From assembly GCA_022570795.1 (NCBI GenBank), contig JAKUDP010000008.1, forward strand, positions 1,364,001 to 1,428,000: a stretch of 64,000 nt of DNA, given 5' to 3'. The stretch comes from Sphaerulina vaccinii (taxonomy: Eukaryota > Ascomycota > Dothideomycetes > Mycosphaerellales > Mycosphaerellaceae). This document shows positions 44,069-53,665 of this stretch, piece by piece (position 1 is the stretch's first letter; every line of letters starts with the position of its first letter). A model generated the notes under the pieces. The model ran no database searches, had not been told where the DNA came from, and saw only the letters and a program-made list of their open reading frames with translations. The translations under genes were made by a program, and so were the position numbers.

Positions 44069-44706
44069 TCAAAGGCGTGCGCCCAAGCCTACATCGGCAT
44101 ATCGAACAGCTCTGAACAGCTTCATGGAAGCTGCTCGTGGACTCCTCGAGCCCGGAGTGGAACACACGCTTCGACTTTGGGCTGTCAGATCTGGGAAGCA
44201 TATACTTACATGTGTATCGTTTCATGTATTTGACAGTCTTCTTGAGCAGCAATTGCTGCATTGAGTCTGGAGGCTTCTTGACATTCTGTAGTAAAACTAC
44301 CGGTTCGTCCTTGGGCAGATTCTGCAGAAATCGGGCCAGGCCTCTGCTGACAGCCCAGTCTCGTATGTCGTGCATATGGGCTGCATTGTAGCTCCACCCT
44401 GATTCCGGACTGCTGCTTGCCGCCCAATGGTGCAGAGTTTGAGGCTGAAGAGAAAACATAAGGCGAAGTGCTCGCACTTCATCGGCAATTAAGTCTTGTC
44501 CTCTCCTCTGCTCGTGACCGGACAAGAGCGCTCCGTTCCTTACTGATGAGGTATATCAGATGTTGACGAAAGTAGGTGTTGTCGAGCTGAGCAGATTCTG
44601 CACACCGCAAGTCTCTTCCGTCCCGCACAAGATTTCGAAAGCTTTCGGTTTGGCTCGCGGGAGCGAAAACCACGAGCGCCCCAGAGAGAAGCCATAAGGT
44701 AGCCAT
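44069..44706 (-). CDS. predicted small secreted protein, 163 aa, function unknown
   Basis: A signal-peptide-like start at 44706 (MATLWLLSGALVVFAPASQT) is followed by a mature part with one cysteine. Proposed exons are 44706-44544, 44476-44210 and 44130-44069, with introns of 67 and 79 nt (GTAAGG and GTAAGT donors). All junctions are in frame. The body is helical (RALRLMFSLQPQTLHHW, DIRDWAVSRGLARFLQNLPK, QLLLKKTVKYMKRY). If the second intron is not removed, exon 2 runs on to 43914 and adds a cysteine-richer tail, so the 3' end is uncertain. No family recognised. It is the first of three predicted secreted genes on this strand between LTE1 and the monooxygenase. Confidence 0.45.
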
Positions 44707-45345
44707 GGCGCGGTCTCTTCTGGAAGGTGAAGCCGATCCGACAGCTTCACCTCACCTGCTACAAGGCTGCTGTCAAATGGAAGATCCCCTCGGCTTGCGT
44801 TGCAAGGTCGGAACCAATAGAGAGAACCCCACGAGTGGACTGTTATTGCAACCGTACCTTGCCTGGCATGGAGTTGGATATCGAGGCATAGGGCATCAAA
44901 GAAGGCTGTGAGGCTGATGCTGATGCTGATGCTGATGCTGATGCTACTGTCAAGTCAACTGGCGGAATGGCAACGTCCCGCAGACCGACTGTCAGATGTC
45001 ACGACTTCCTCCAACCACAGCTGCCAGCGATATGTTCAGCAACATCAAGACGATTGTTCCGGCCGTACGGCCTTGCAAGCCTCTTCCAAGTACAGACATG
45101 ATCTGTCAAGGTATGTACAATCTGGTCCTGCCTGATGATGAATCATCTGAACATGAGTCTAAAGGGAGACTGTATTCATACGAAAGTCTGTCTGATCAAG
45201 ATCAGGAAGCCTTCTGATGAGTGTAATAAAACACTTCTGCCTACACTCAAGCTTATAGAGTGTACCCTCTAGGATGACAACTCTGCACAGACCGAACCTT
45301 CACTTTGCACCACTGCCAAACAAGATCTTGGACTCCACCAAAGTC
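44707..45345. other. intergenic between two predicted secreted-protein genes
   Basis: 0.64 kb. It holds a hexanucleotide repeat (44915-44944) and a 73-codon plus-strand ORF (44996-45217) that lacks support. Confidence 0.4.
44915..44944. repeat. microsatellite (TGATGC)5
   Basis: Five exact copies of TGATGC in intergenic DNA, directly visible. Confidence 0.9.
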
Positions 45346-45699
45346 CTAATATGCCTGACAAAGCACACTTCCATCTTTATTGTAGACAGTTGGACATGTA
45401 TCAGATGGGAATTTGTCTTCTTGACAACACTGGCATGCCGGAGTTTCGACACAGACTTGCTGTGGCGCAAACTGATGTCGAGTGTCTGTCGCACTGGTCA
45501 TCTACGCGATGCGATGCTGTGTACTCACGTCGTTGAAGCATTGGAATGTTTGCAAGGTGTAACCGCCTATGTCCTGTTCGCCTTCGAGACAGTCCTTGTG
45601 CTTACATGTGCAAGCAGCTCGTTTGTTGATGAGTGCTTCGGCCTCGGCGTTGGGCATGGCGTGGGCGAGTGGAAGGAGAAATAATAGGTATCGTAACAT
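45346..45699 (-). CDS. small secreted cysteine-rich protein (candidate effector), Kex2-processed, 94 aa
   Basis: Two exons (45699-45529, 45459-45346; 69-nt intron, GTGAGT/CACAG, phase 0). The signal peptide covers about residues 1-14 (MLRYLLFLLPLAHA). A short propeptide ends in the dibasic Kex2 site Lys26-Arg27. The predicted mature form of 67 aa holds ten cysteines, enough for five disulfides, arranged C-x-C-x4-C, then single cysteines, then C-x-CC, C and C. No known domain is evident. Size, secretion signal, propeptide and cysteine density are the usual signs of a fungal effector or antimicrobial-type protein, but I infer no activity. A TATA-like box lies 63-70 bp upstream. The opposite-strand ORF at 45274-45684 is a shadow. 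Confidence 0.75.
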
Positions 45700-45761
45700 G
45701 GTGATTATCGCTGAATCCGTTACTTCGTGGCCACTGTTGAGGCACTACTATTGCTTAAGGC

Positions 45762-45769
45762 TATATATG
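45762..45769 (-). promoter_or_regulatory. TATA-like box of the cysteine-rich secreted gene
   Basis: The run TATATA on the minus strand lies about 65 bp before the ATG at 45699, a plausible core promoter spacing for an inducible gene. Confidence 0.4.
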
Positions 45770-46693
45770 TGCTGGCGCCGCCGGAAGTAAGGAGATTGAG
45801 GTTGCAATTGGACTCTAGCACTTTGCTAATCTGAGCAGACTAGGTCCTATGGAAAATCTGATAGGTCAAGAGCGCGAGTACGACTGTCGCTGCATGGAAC
45901 AGAACAGTCATAGGCAGAAGGTCAGTCCCAACAGGTTCATGGGCGAGGAAGCATCGCTTTGACTGCGTATCAATATGTTCACTGATCTGTCTTCAAATTC
46001 CGAGAATTCGGACAATACAACCGGACAGTGGTCCTAAATATCCTGCTTCTGTGAGTGGACTGTCTACATTGAGAGCCTCCTTTCTATGACATACGCTGAC
46101 ACTTCCCACAATTTTACAGCCATGCGGGGAGTTTGATAAGTTGTTTGCTTCAGGTTAGCAACCGTCATACTTTCCAGCCAGGTCTAGGATGGCAAAGTCT
46201 GATAGCACTACCCGTATGCGATCCAAGGACTTGTAGCATGTGTCTCGCGCACTCCCATATCACAGATCGACGTTTCGCTCGTTCCTCGCATCGCTGAGTA
46301 GTTGTTATGCTCGCAGGCTCGCTTCCGCCTTCAAATGGACTGGAGGACTCCCGCATCGAGACAGGATCTGAGATTCACGCCGCGCAGACTTGAGGATCTG
46401 TGAACGATATCCAGGAGTACTTCTCGGCTGCAATGTCCGCATCATCTGGGGTCTTGCAGTTTGCCGCTAACGACTACAAAGTCAAACGACCAACTCAACA
46501 GTATGCATATTCATATATGTATTTGTACTCCCACTGGCCTTAGCTTGTCCTGGTCCACGATGCTCTATACACAAGAAATGCTGCCCTATGCCCTGTATGT
46601 ATGCTGACTGACCTCTCAGTCCTACACACCATACCACACCCAACTCAACTCAACTCAATCCACAAGAAGACTCTCTGCCCTCGATACCACTCA
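45770..46693. other. intergenic between the two cysteine-rich genes
   Basis: 0.9 kb, relatively AT-rich toward 46490-46600. No gene supported. Confidence 0.45.
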
Positions 46694-47108
46694 TCAACCC
46701 ACAAGCAAATCATCAACATGCTCCACCCTCACAACTTGCACATCCGGCGGACCATTATCATCATATGTCGGTGGTGGCAATGGAGGAGAAATCGGAATAT
46801 TGTGAACGACCCAGTTCCAAACATCCTTCTCAGCACATTTTCCTTTCTTCGAAGTACTAGAGCAGACTCCACAACCTTTGTTCATACAATGCGTGTCGCC
46901 AAGAGTCGCGTCGCCGGGTACGCAGTAGATGTCATAGCATTTGAATTGTGAATCTCGAGCCTGTGAGACGGACGAAGATGTCAGTCAATTCATCGCTGCA
47001 TCAAGTCTACACAAGGCGAGAACTCACGAAGATTTTGTTCGCTGGCATGGCAATTGCGACTTGTAGGAAGCAAAGAAACGAGACTGTCGCTGCTGATGAG
47101 GAGCGCAT
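46694..47108 (-). CDS. second small secreted cysteine-rich protein (candidate effector), 115 aa
   Basis: Two exons (47108-47028, 46960-46694; 67-nt intron, GTGAGT/CACAG, phase 0). Exon 1 encodes almost exactly the signal peptide (MRSSSAATVSFLCFLQVAIA). The mature part begins near residue 21-28 and has six cysteines in its first half (KCYDIYC, THCMNKGCGVC, GKC), which could form three disulfides. A proline-rich linker (PISPPLPPPTYDDNGPPD) and an acidic C-terminus follow. No domain is recognised. The intron phase and position, just after the secretion signal, differ from the neighbour at 45346, and the cysteine spacing differs, so the two are not obvious duplicates. Function unknown; effector status is inference. 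Confidence 0.72.
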
Positions 47109-48031
47109 GTTTTCTGATGGATGTGATGATGCAAAACCTCGAAGAACAGAAGAACCAGAAGAAAATAAGAAAGTGAGTGTGAACTGTTTCAGAGAACGAA
47201 GAACAAGACCTGCTTGTTGAATCGTATGTTCTGTGGTGTAATGGTCGGAAAAACTGTGATAGTGGCTGATGAGTGGTACAGCAGGTGCCTATGAACGAGA
47301 GTACGAACCAGGATGTCTGGTGTAATCTGCCCAGGCAAGATGTTTGAGATGATGGTGTTCACCGGTTCGACAAATGACTCTGCGCGAACCTTGCTGAAGA
47401 GAACTCCTGTTCACGATCACATGTGTAGATGAGAACAATATTGTTTCGGAACTGTGCTTTGTTCCAGATGTGCTGTGTCTTGTCGAACGCCGGACTGTCT
47501 GCCGTGATCTTGTCATTATTGCTCCGGTCGTGCTTGTTGAACATGGTCCAACACCTTGTAGCCAAGAAGGGGATGCATGTCTGCAAGCAATGCCGATCTT
47601 CGAACCTTACTATCATTAACTAATCAGCAGGCATAATACCACGAACTGTTGACAAGGTACATGGCTCGAAAGAGATCAGAGTGATCAGCCTCATCACGTT
47701 GTGCAACGTTCTCGAAGCAATGGAAAGGATCGCGATACCATACATAACATCACTTCCGATCTGTGCGGAGTCTCGCCCGATGTACGCTCCTGATCAACCG
47801 TCGACTTCTTCGATGAGCCAGGAAGAGAGTCGCATATAAACGCCCACGACCGGAGCAGCTCCCAGAGCGTATCAAGGCGGATCGAAGGTTTTCTGATTTG
47901 GCTTCCCCAGAGCGGCCATGAAGCAATGGCGTAGGTAGGATCCCAAGAGCGCCACCACTTGACCAGATCGTTGAGTATGAGGCTATGAGCAAATCAGCGA
48001 TGGAAAATCTGATCCATCCTTGGCTGCTCGA
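47109..48031. other. intergenic before the broken monooxygenase
   Basis: 0.9 kb. An 85-codon minus-strand ORF with an ATG at 47616 contains four cysteines but no signal peptide or supported splice sites. I leave it uncalled. Confidence 0.4.
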
Positions 48032-49340
48032 CTAGATCTTTGACAACCTCCCCTTCCTCTCTAGGGTCTCCCGCTCCACAACATCGAAAACATCGTACTT
48101 ATCCAACCAGGTCTCAAATCCCGCTGAGCCAAATGGAGCAGTTCCATCAGTCTCCGCATTCGAGAATCCGGGATCACTCCACAGCTTCTTCCAGACTCGA
48201 TTCCTCCTTTCGACTTTCTCAGCATCATTCTCTGTCCAGCTCTGTCCAATGACAGTAGCATACCGCCTCACAAGGTCACATCGAGGCCGGCGCAGTGCCT
48301 CGTAGAGTTCGACCTTGGAACGAATATCATCGCTGCCAGATGAAGTAGACGCGAAGAGCTCGGAGAGCACAACAGCATCTTCCAATCCCATAGCAGTACC
48401 TTGTCCAGAATACCATGTCATAGCATGAGCAGCGTCACCTAGCAGAACGACTCTACCCTCATTCGATGACCATGATGGTAGATCGGGGCTGACTTCCCTG
48501 AATCGCCATCTAAAAGCGCTAGTGGCGATGTCGAGAGCTTTACGAATCCCATCGTGGTGGTCAGAGAAACGTTGACGGAGCCATGTGAGATCGAAAATTT
48601 CTTCGTTGGGAATGTCTGGGTGAGGATCGTGTTCAAAGGTGTATTCTGCATCTCCAAACTGCATATCAAAGAGATTCTGAAAAGGTGCAGGTGTGGCGAC
48701 GATGTTTCTTCCAGGCGAAGCCACGATGATACTATGTTTTGGTCCATCCATGAATGTACTTAGTACTGGATCGTTTTGGACGAGATCCAGAGGTAATTGG
48801 ATTTGGAAGACGGCTTTCGGCAAGAGTGTGGAGGATTTGTGTTGTGGCCAGAGCAGGCGCCGGATCTTGCTATTGGCTCCGTCTGCTGCTATGATGAGAT
48901 CGGCCGAGACCTTCTGGCCGTTTTCAAGTATGATCGCAGGCACTTGAGATTCGATCTGTATGAGTTGCTCGCCCTCGAAGACCTCAACACCAAGGTCGAT
49001 AGCTGCTTGACGCATCAAGTCCTTCATTACTCTCCGCAGACACCAGTAAGCATGGCCTTGGTTCTTCTTCACGATGCTTGTGCCCGTTTGATCTCGCAGG
49101 TCGACCATCTCTGTGTCGTGGGCGACCTCCTTCAGTTTCCTCCTTCAGTTTAGAAAGTAAGTTCCATTTGCGCAGTATGTTTTCGACATTGGGTTGTAGA
49201 CCAATGCCAGATCCACTTTGTTCTCTATCAGAGCTGGTCCTTCTCTCGTAGACTTGTACATGATGGCCATGACGAGCGAAACCCACTGCAGCAGCGAGAC
49301 CAGCTATACCAGCTCCGACAACAAGTACGTTCAACAGCAT
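48032..49340 (-). pseudogene. FAD-dependent monooxygenase (salicylate hydroxylase-like), frameshifted by a 13-bp duplication
   Basis: The family uses FAD and NAD(P)H to hydroxylate aromatic substrates. The N-terminal part (49340 to about 49140) has the dinucleotide-binding motif VLVVGAGIAGLAAAVGFARHG and ends in KWNLLSKLKEE. The rest (about 49130-48032) is in a different frame and contains HAYWCLRRVMKDLM, LIIAADGANSKIRRLLW and the FAD/ribityl motif VVLLGDAAHAMTWYSGQG. Exactly at the frame switch lies a perfect 13-bp tandem duplication; a single copy would keep one frame of about 430 codons. There is no usable intron at this site. The gene therefore appears recently inactivated, unless the duplication is an assembly error. 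The C-terminal half is otherwise intact, with no extra stops. Confidence 0.8.
49126..49151. repeat. 13-bp exact tandem duplication inside the monooxygenase
   Basis: Two adjacent identical copies of CCTCCTTCAGTTT (plus strand) at 49126-49138 and 49139-49151. Thirteen is not a multiple of three, so the extra copy shifts the reading frame. Confidence 0.95.
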
Positions 49341-50017
49341 TGCTGATCGCCCATTCGTCGGTACCTGCCAATGTTAGAGGTTACTAGACAGAAGTTCTGC
49401 CAGAATGAAGAAGAGTAATAAGTGTCGAGTGGTATTTCGCGGATCATGTCGTTGTAGGATTCTGAACCTGCTGAAGTAGGGCTAAGCTGCTGAAAAATAA
49501 GCTCGCGGATTGCATCTCACCTGACCATCGTCAGGCATCCGCATCGACTCTTGAGTTCACTATTGCAAGATCATTCTGGGCAGTCGACGCGCCAAGCATA
49601 CTGAGTATGGCTACGTGCTGTTGTGAAGGCATTCATGTGCTCGCTGTCATAAGCAAGGCTGGCATATAGATATGACTGTAGTGTTATATCAGTATGCCCA
49701 GCTGCGGTTGCAATATCGCTGGCGATTAGAGCACTGCGCCGCTGCATAATGCCACATGAAGCAGCTCCACGATTCCGGGGACGAGTGGCCTCAGTCTATC
49801 ACTTCGGGCATTCATAGCACTCACCAAGCCTCGATTAAATCATTCTGACTTCGATGCAGGCCTCGAGAATCCGCTTGCACATACGCGCAAGGCGAGTGCT
49901 CAGTCCGGACCGCGATTTACTGAGTTCAGCGCTCAGGCTCTCGCTTTATCAGATTCTTCTATCTTCGAATCTTCCAGACTGTTCACTCTTCACTTGACGA
50001 CTGCCGGCATCCGGTCT

Positions 50018-50120
50018 TCGATCCTCGTCTCTGGCTGGCCGAGAGTGATTAATCTTCACTGTCGTCGTTCTCGATCCTCGTCGCTGGTTGGTCGAGAGCG
50101 ATTGATCTTTCATGTGTCGT
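50018..50120. repeat. imperfect tandem duplication, period about 53 bp
   Basis: TCGATCCTCGTC(T/G)CTGG starts both copies, at 50018 and 50071. They stay similar through GAGAGTGATTAATCTT versus GAGAGCGATTGATCTT and end in GTCGT. Two copies only. Confidence 0.8.
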
Positions 50121-50974
50121 AAGCACGTGCCACAAAAGTGAATTGGTCCCCAGCCACCGTCGCCAGCGCGCACTGCCTATAAGTACTTCACCTTCGCCCA
50201 CCAAACTTCCTCTTTCTTTCTCTCATCGACTGACTTCCACACAGATCACGCAAAATAGATTGTAAAAGCCGTTTGGTTGACCAGCCCTTGTGGTTGGTTG
50301 CCATTAGCGGCCGACACCTACGGGTGCTGGGCGCAAACACCCGCCGCATCTTTGATGTTGCTCTCCTTCGGGATGATGCCTAGGCGAGGGCGTTCCTTTC
50401 ACTTTCTCTGCGTCGATCCTTTACAGAAGGTCGGTCACACACTTTTTCATCATCTTCGCTGCTCTCCACAGAGCAGTGGGTTGGAGAAGAGACTTTCTTT
50501 TCTCGAACTCGAGGCTCGCCATCTCTGCATTCGCACGTTGCATGATCCTCCTTCCACGACTCGAATTACCACATTCTGAGGCTTCCCTTCATCTCGATTC
50601 GCCTCGAACCTTCCACCCTCCCCATCTCACAACCACATCTCGGCAAATGGCTCTGGACAGGCGCAGGCTCGGGCTCAGGTACCGGCTTGGTAAGCTTGCA
50701 GCTAAAGCGCAGGGTGCTCAGAAGGAGACCAACACGAATCGCAGTATGACCTAAGCTCAGATGAAGTCTTCACTCAAGTTTGGGCATCATGGCACAAAGC
50801 CACCACCACGCATGGTGTTGGGCCGATCGCGTTATCGTGATCGAGGTCCATGGTAGTATGCACGCCTCATTCTCGATTGCTTTCGTTGTCGTGACGAGGG
50901 AAGTACAGCTGCGCATCTTGAGAGTGTCGTTGATATGGCGCAATGGTATATGGCGCGGTGGTATCTGGCTGTGG

Positions 50975-51017
50975 AACGGTTGCTAAAACTGAACGGTTGA
51001 AGAGAAAGCAACGGTTG
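50975..51017. promoter_or_regulatory. cluster of three AACGGTTG elements
   Basis: Exact AACGGTTG at 50975-50982, 50992-50999 and 51010-51017, with further GAACGG cores at 51026 and 51078. The reverse complement CAACCGTT contains the Myb-type consensus YAACNG. The cluster lies 340-380 bp upstream of the ATG at 51355. Its function as binding sites is inferred. Confidence 0.45.
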
Positions 51018-51354
51018 CCCGAGACCGAACGGATTAGCTTTTCAAACCGATCCGAACCCGAGAGCAGTTGCCAAATCGAACGGCTGCTCTTATCATCTCC
51101 GTCACACATACATCAACGACACAATGTCCGCGTAGGATCTTCAATGAAGGATGCCGGCATCAGTAGCTCGCGAACCCAGCGATGCCCTGCCTGCGGACAG
51201 CGGGGAGACGATCGGCAGCTGAGGAGGAGATGATGAGGGGCTGTCCTGCTACCGCATGAAAGAAGAAGATGCCTTCGAAGACGCTCAAAAAGGTGTATAG
51301 ATCTGACCACCAAGGTGTCTGACACCCAAACCAAGACCGCCAGCAGCATCAGCC

Positions 51355-52583
51355 ATGTCAAGCGAACCAAAGCCACAACAAGCGCCACCCACAGGCTTGC
51401 CGAAAGGCTCGACAACTTGCGAAGTGTCAATCATAAACACCACATGCGACCTCGTAGTTCCACCTGCTACACTCATTGAACCTCACATAGACGGTCACGA
51501 CTGGCTTAATTTACCGACTTACAGCTTCCTGATCACGCATCCTTCTGGAGCTCAAGTGCTGTTCGATCTGGGTTGCAGGAAAGACTGGCAAAATCTGGTG
51601 CCCAACGTCAAAGAAGTGATCACACAACGGGTACCAGGTCTGAAAGTGGTAGCCGAAGTCCCAGATATCCTTCGTGAAGGTGGCGTCAATGTTGAAAAGC
51701 TCAAAGCCTTGATCTTGAGCCATTGGCATTACGATCACTCTGGCAATATTTCCAGGCTACATCCTTCAACAGATCTCATCGTGGGACCCGGCTTCAAAGC
51801 CGCCTTCGAGCCAGGCTTTCCTCAAAGCACTTCTGTCTTCTATGAAGAAGATTTCAAAGGCAGAAATGTGATCGAACCTCCTTTCAGCGATGATTTGATG
51901 ATAGGTCGATATCAGGCGTACGATTACTTTGGCGATGGCTCACTCTATGTCCTGAACGTGCCAGGCCATACGACAGGGCATATATCTGCTTTGGTCAGAA
52001 CTACTCCTGACACTGCTATCTTCATGGGCGGTGATGTCTGCCACTTTACAGGTCAGCTTCACAGCACGCTCATTTATCAAACGACCTGCTTATGTTATTG
52101 TCAGGTGTAATTCGGCCTTCATCTTACCTTCCAATGCCGGACCCTCTACCAAAAGAGACCGTCCTCGACCCTCGCTTCCAACATCCATGCCCATGCATCA
52201 CATTCACAGCCTGTCACCCAAACCAAGCAGAAAGCCAGACAAGTCCCTACTATCGCTGCTCAACAGACAAGACTCAATCATGGTATGACGATCCTCCAAC
52301 AGCAATGGAGTCGATTCACAAGCTCATTGAGATCGATGCGGATCCGAACGTGATGGTGCTGATTGCACATGATGCTGCTCCTCTGGATGTCTTACCTTTC
52401 TTCCCAAATGGCAACATCAACGACTGGCAGAAGCAGGGATATAAGGAGAAGATGCATTGGCACTTCGTGAACGAGTTACCGGTTGATGGCAAGACCGGAC
52501 GAGAGCCGCTAGTGGATGGGCTTTATGATGACAGTGGAAAGCGGATCAAGACTTTGGATGGCGAAGCTGTCCATAACAAATGA
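51355..52583 (+). CDS. metallo-beta-lactamase-fold hydrolase (lactonase-like)
   Basis: Two exons (51355-52051, 52105-52583; 53-nt intron) give 391 aa. The zinc-binding signature HWHYDH is at about residues 123-128. It is followed by the downstream ligands in NVPGHTTGHISALV and MGGDVCHFTG, and by a late His in VLIAHDAAPLDVLPFFP. The N-terminal strand pair includes YSFLITHPSGAQVLFDLGCR. The layout matches fungal MBL-fold proteins annotated as N-acyl homoserine lactonase-like or glyoxalase II-like. No signal peptide, so cytosolic. The actual substrate is not known. Its stop codon is 28 bp from that of the CinA-like gene on the other strand. Confidence 0.85.
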
Positions 52584-52611
52584 TCTAGCACTGTACCACC
52601 TTCATACAAAC

Positions 52612-53361
52612 CTACGCCTTACTCAAAAACCCCGGCCCATGATTCCCTCTTCCCTCCCCAATAATCGTCTCCAACAGCAACCTCAACCCTTCCTCCGCGA
52701 ACTTCACCATATTCCCTACTCTATCCCCTCCTAATTCAGTGTTCACCTCCCTCGTAAACACTCCCCTCTCACAAGCCACGGCCAGCGCAACATATCCCGG
52801 CGTCCTATTCGGCGTATTCCCTCCCGTCGGACCTGCAGTCCCACTCTCACTTAACGTATAAGTCGAACCTAAATCTTTTCTGACATGAGTAGCCATCCCA
52901 GAAACGATATCTGTCGTAGGACCTTTATAGTTTGCGATCGACTCTTGTGTCCAACCCGCGTAGGCGATGCGGGAGGGCAAGGTATAGAGTGTCAGGCCAC
53001 CTTTGTAGAATTTTGAGGCGCCAGGTGTAGAGAGGAGGGAGGAACTGATTAGACCTCCGCAGGCGGTTTCTGCTATGCTGACTGTTTCGTTGCGGGATTT
53101 GAGGAGTTCTGATATTTGGGTGAGGAGGTCGCGGAGTTGAGCAGGAGGAAAAGAATGGGAGTCATTCTGGTCTTGGGAGGGGAAGGGATCTGTTGAGGTG
53201 GACATTCTGTTGCTGTGAGGTTGTTGTTGGTAGAGTGGTCTGGATGTCAGATGGGTTGTGGAAGAGCTTGATATGGATCGGAAGCGGTGTTGTTGAGATA
53301 GAATTGTTTTTCTCGCGTTAGATGTGAGGCAAGTACGTCTGATACTTGCGATGGACTTCAT
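52612..53361 (-). CDS. CinA C-terminal-like protein (nicotinamide-nucleotide amidase family)
   Basis: Single exon, 249 aa from ATG 53361. The C-terminal 165 residues form the CinA/PncC domain: SIAETACGGLISSSLLSTPGA, YKGGLTLYTLPSRIAYAGW, MATHVRKDLGSTYTLSESGTAGPTGG and GYVALAVACERG. Bacterial PncC deamidates NMN to nicotinate mononucleotide. Fungal homologues are uncharacterised. The first 50 residues are rich in Arg and Ser without acids and could be a mitochondrial presequence. A second ATG (MSTSTDPFPSQDQ) would give a cytosolic form. No domain residues appear missing. Confidence 0.83.
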   Translation of the reverse strand: MKSIASIRRTCLTSNARKTILSQQHRFRSISSSSTTHLTSRPLYQQQPHSNRMSTSTDPFPSQDQNDSHSFPPAQLRDLLTQISELLKSRNETVSIAETACGGLISSSLLSTPGASKFYKGGLTLYTLPSRIAYAGWTQESIANYKGPTTDIVSGMATHVRKDLGSTYTLSESGTAGPTGGNTPNRTPGYVALAVACERGVFTREVNTELGGDRVGNMVKFAEEGLRLLLETIIGEGRGNHGPGFLSKA

Positions 53362-53665
53362 ATATGAGTTTGATGCTGGTTGATAGTTGTATTTCTAATA
53401 CAATGCCACAGGTTGTTGCAGCGGGGAGCTCGAGCTTGCATGACGTGCAAGCAACATTGTGCTGGCCGAAATCGGAGCATGCTCCAGCAACGGACTCATA
53501 TATGCTGTATCAGCTCAGGTCCGGCCTATATGGCATATTTATGCAGGTTGGGGTGAACTGATTGTTGACTTGATTCTTCCACTTGTCTCTGTTGAGGTCC
53601 TAGTCGCAACATGCTCAATCATTCTGATTTCCGTCGAGAGGCGCCATTGCCAGTCTTGACTTCCC
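53362..53665. other. intergenic, CinA-like promoter
   Basis: 304 bp between the DnaJ-like stop and the CinA-like start, both on the minus strand. No element identified. Confidence 0.4.

Larger units (their letters stand above)
49341..51354. other. 2-kb intergenic region with repeats and a site cluster
   Basis: No ORF is convincing. Visible structure is the 53-bp tandem duplication (50018-50120) and the repeated AACGGTTG elements (50975-51017). The proximal end is the promoter of the metallo-beta-lactamase-fold gene. Confidence 0.5.

Noticed and set aside
44996..45217. 73-codon plus-strand ORF with an ATG
   Set aside because: No domain, splice pattern or secretion signal. Length is within chance expectation.
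45274..45684. 136-codon plus-strand ORF
   Set aside because: It overlaps both exons and the intron of the cysteine-rich secreted gene on the other strand, whose splice sites and cysteines are far better supported.
47370..47390. T-loop-like GGTTCGA motif considered as part of a tRNA
   Set aside because: No matching acceptor stem, A-box or anticodon arm nearby. No tRNA, rRNA or CRISPR-like array was found in the window.
47359..47616. 85-codon minus-strand ORF with four cysteines
   Set aside because: Looks tempting next to the secreted genes but lacks a signal peptide, and no upstream exon could be joined in frame.
48032..53361. Monooxygenase, MBL-fold enzyme and CinA-like gene as a catabolic or biosynthetic cluster
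   Set aside because: Different strands, a 2-kb gap, no backbone enzyme, transporter or regulator among them, and unrelated chemistry.
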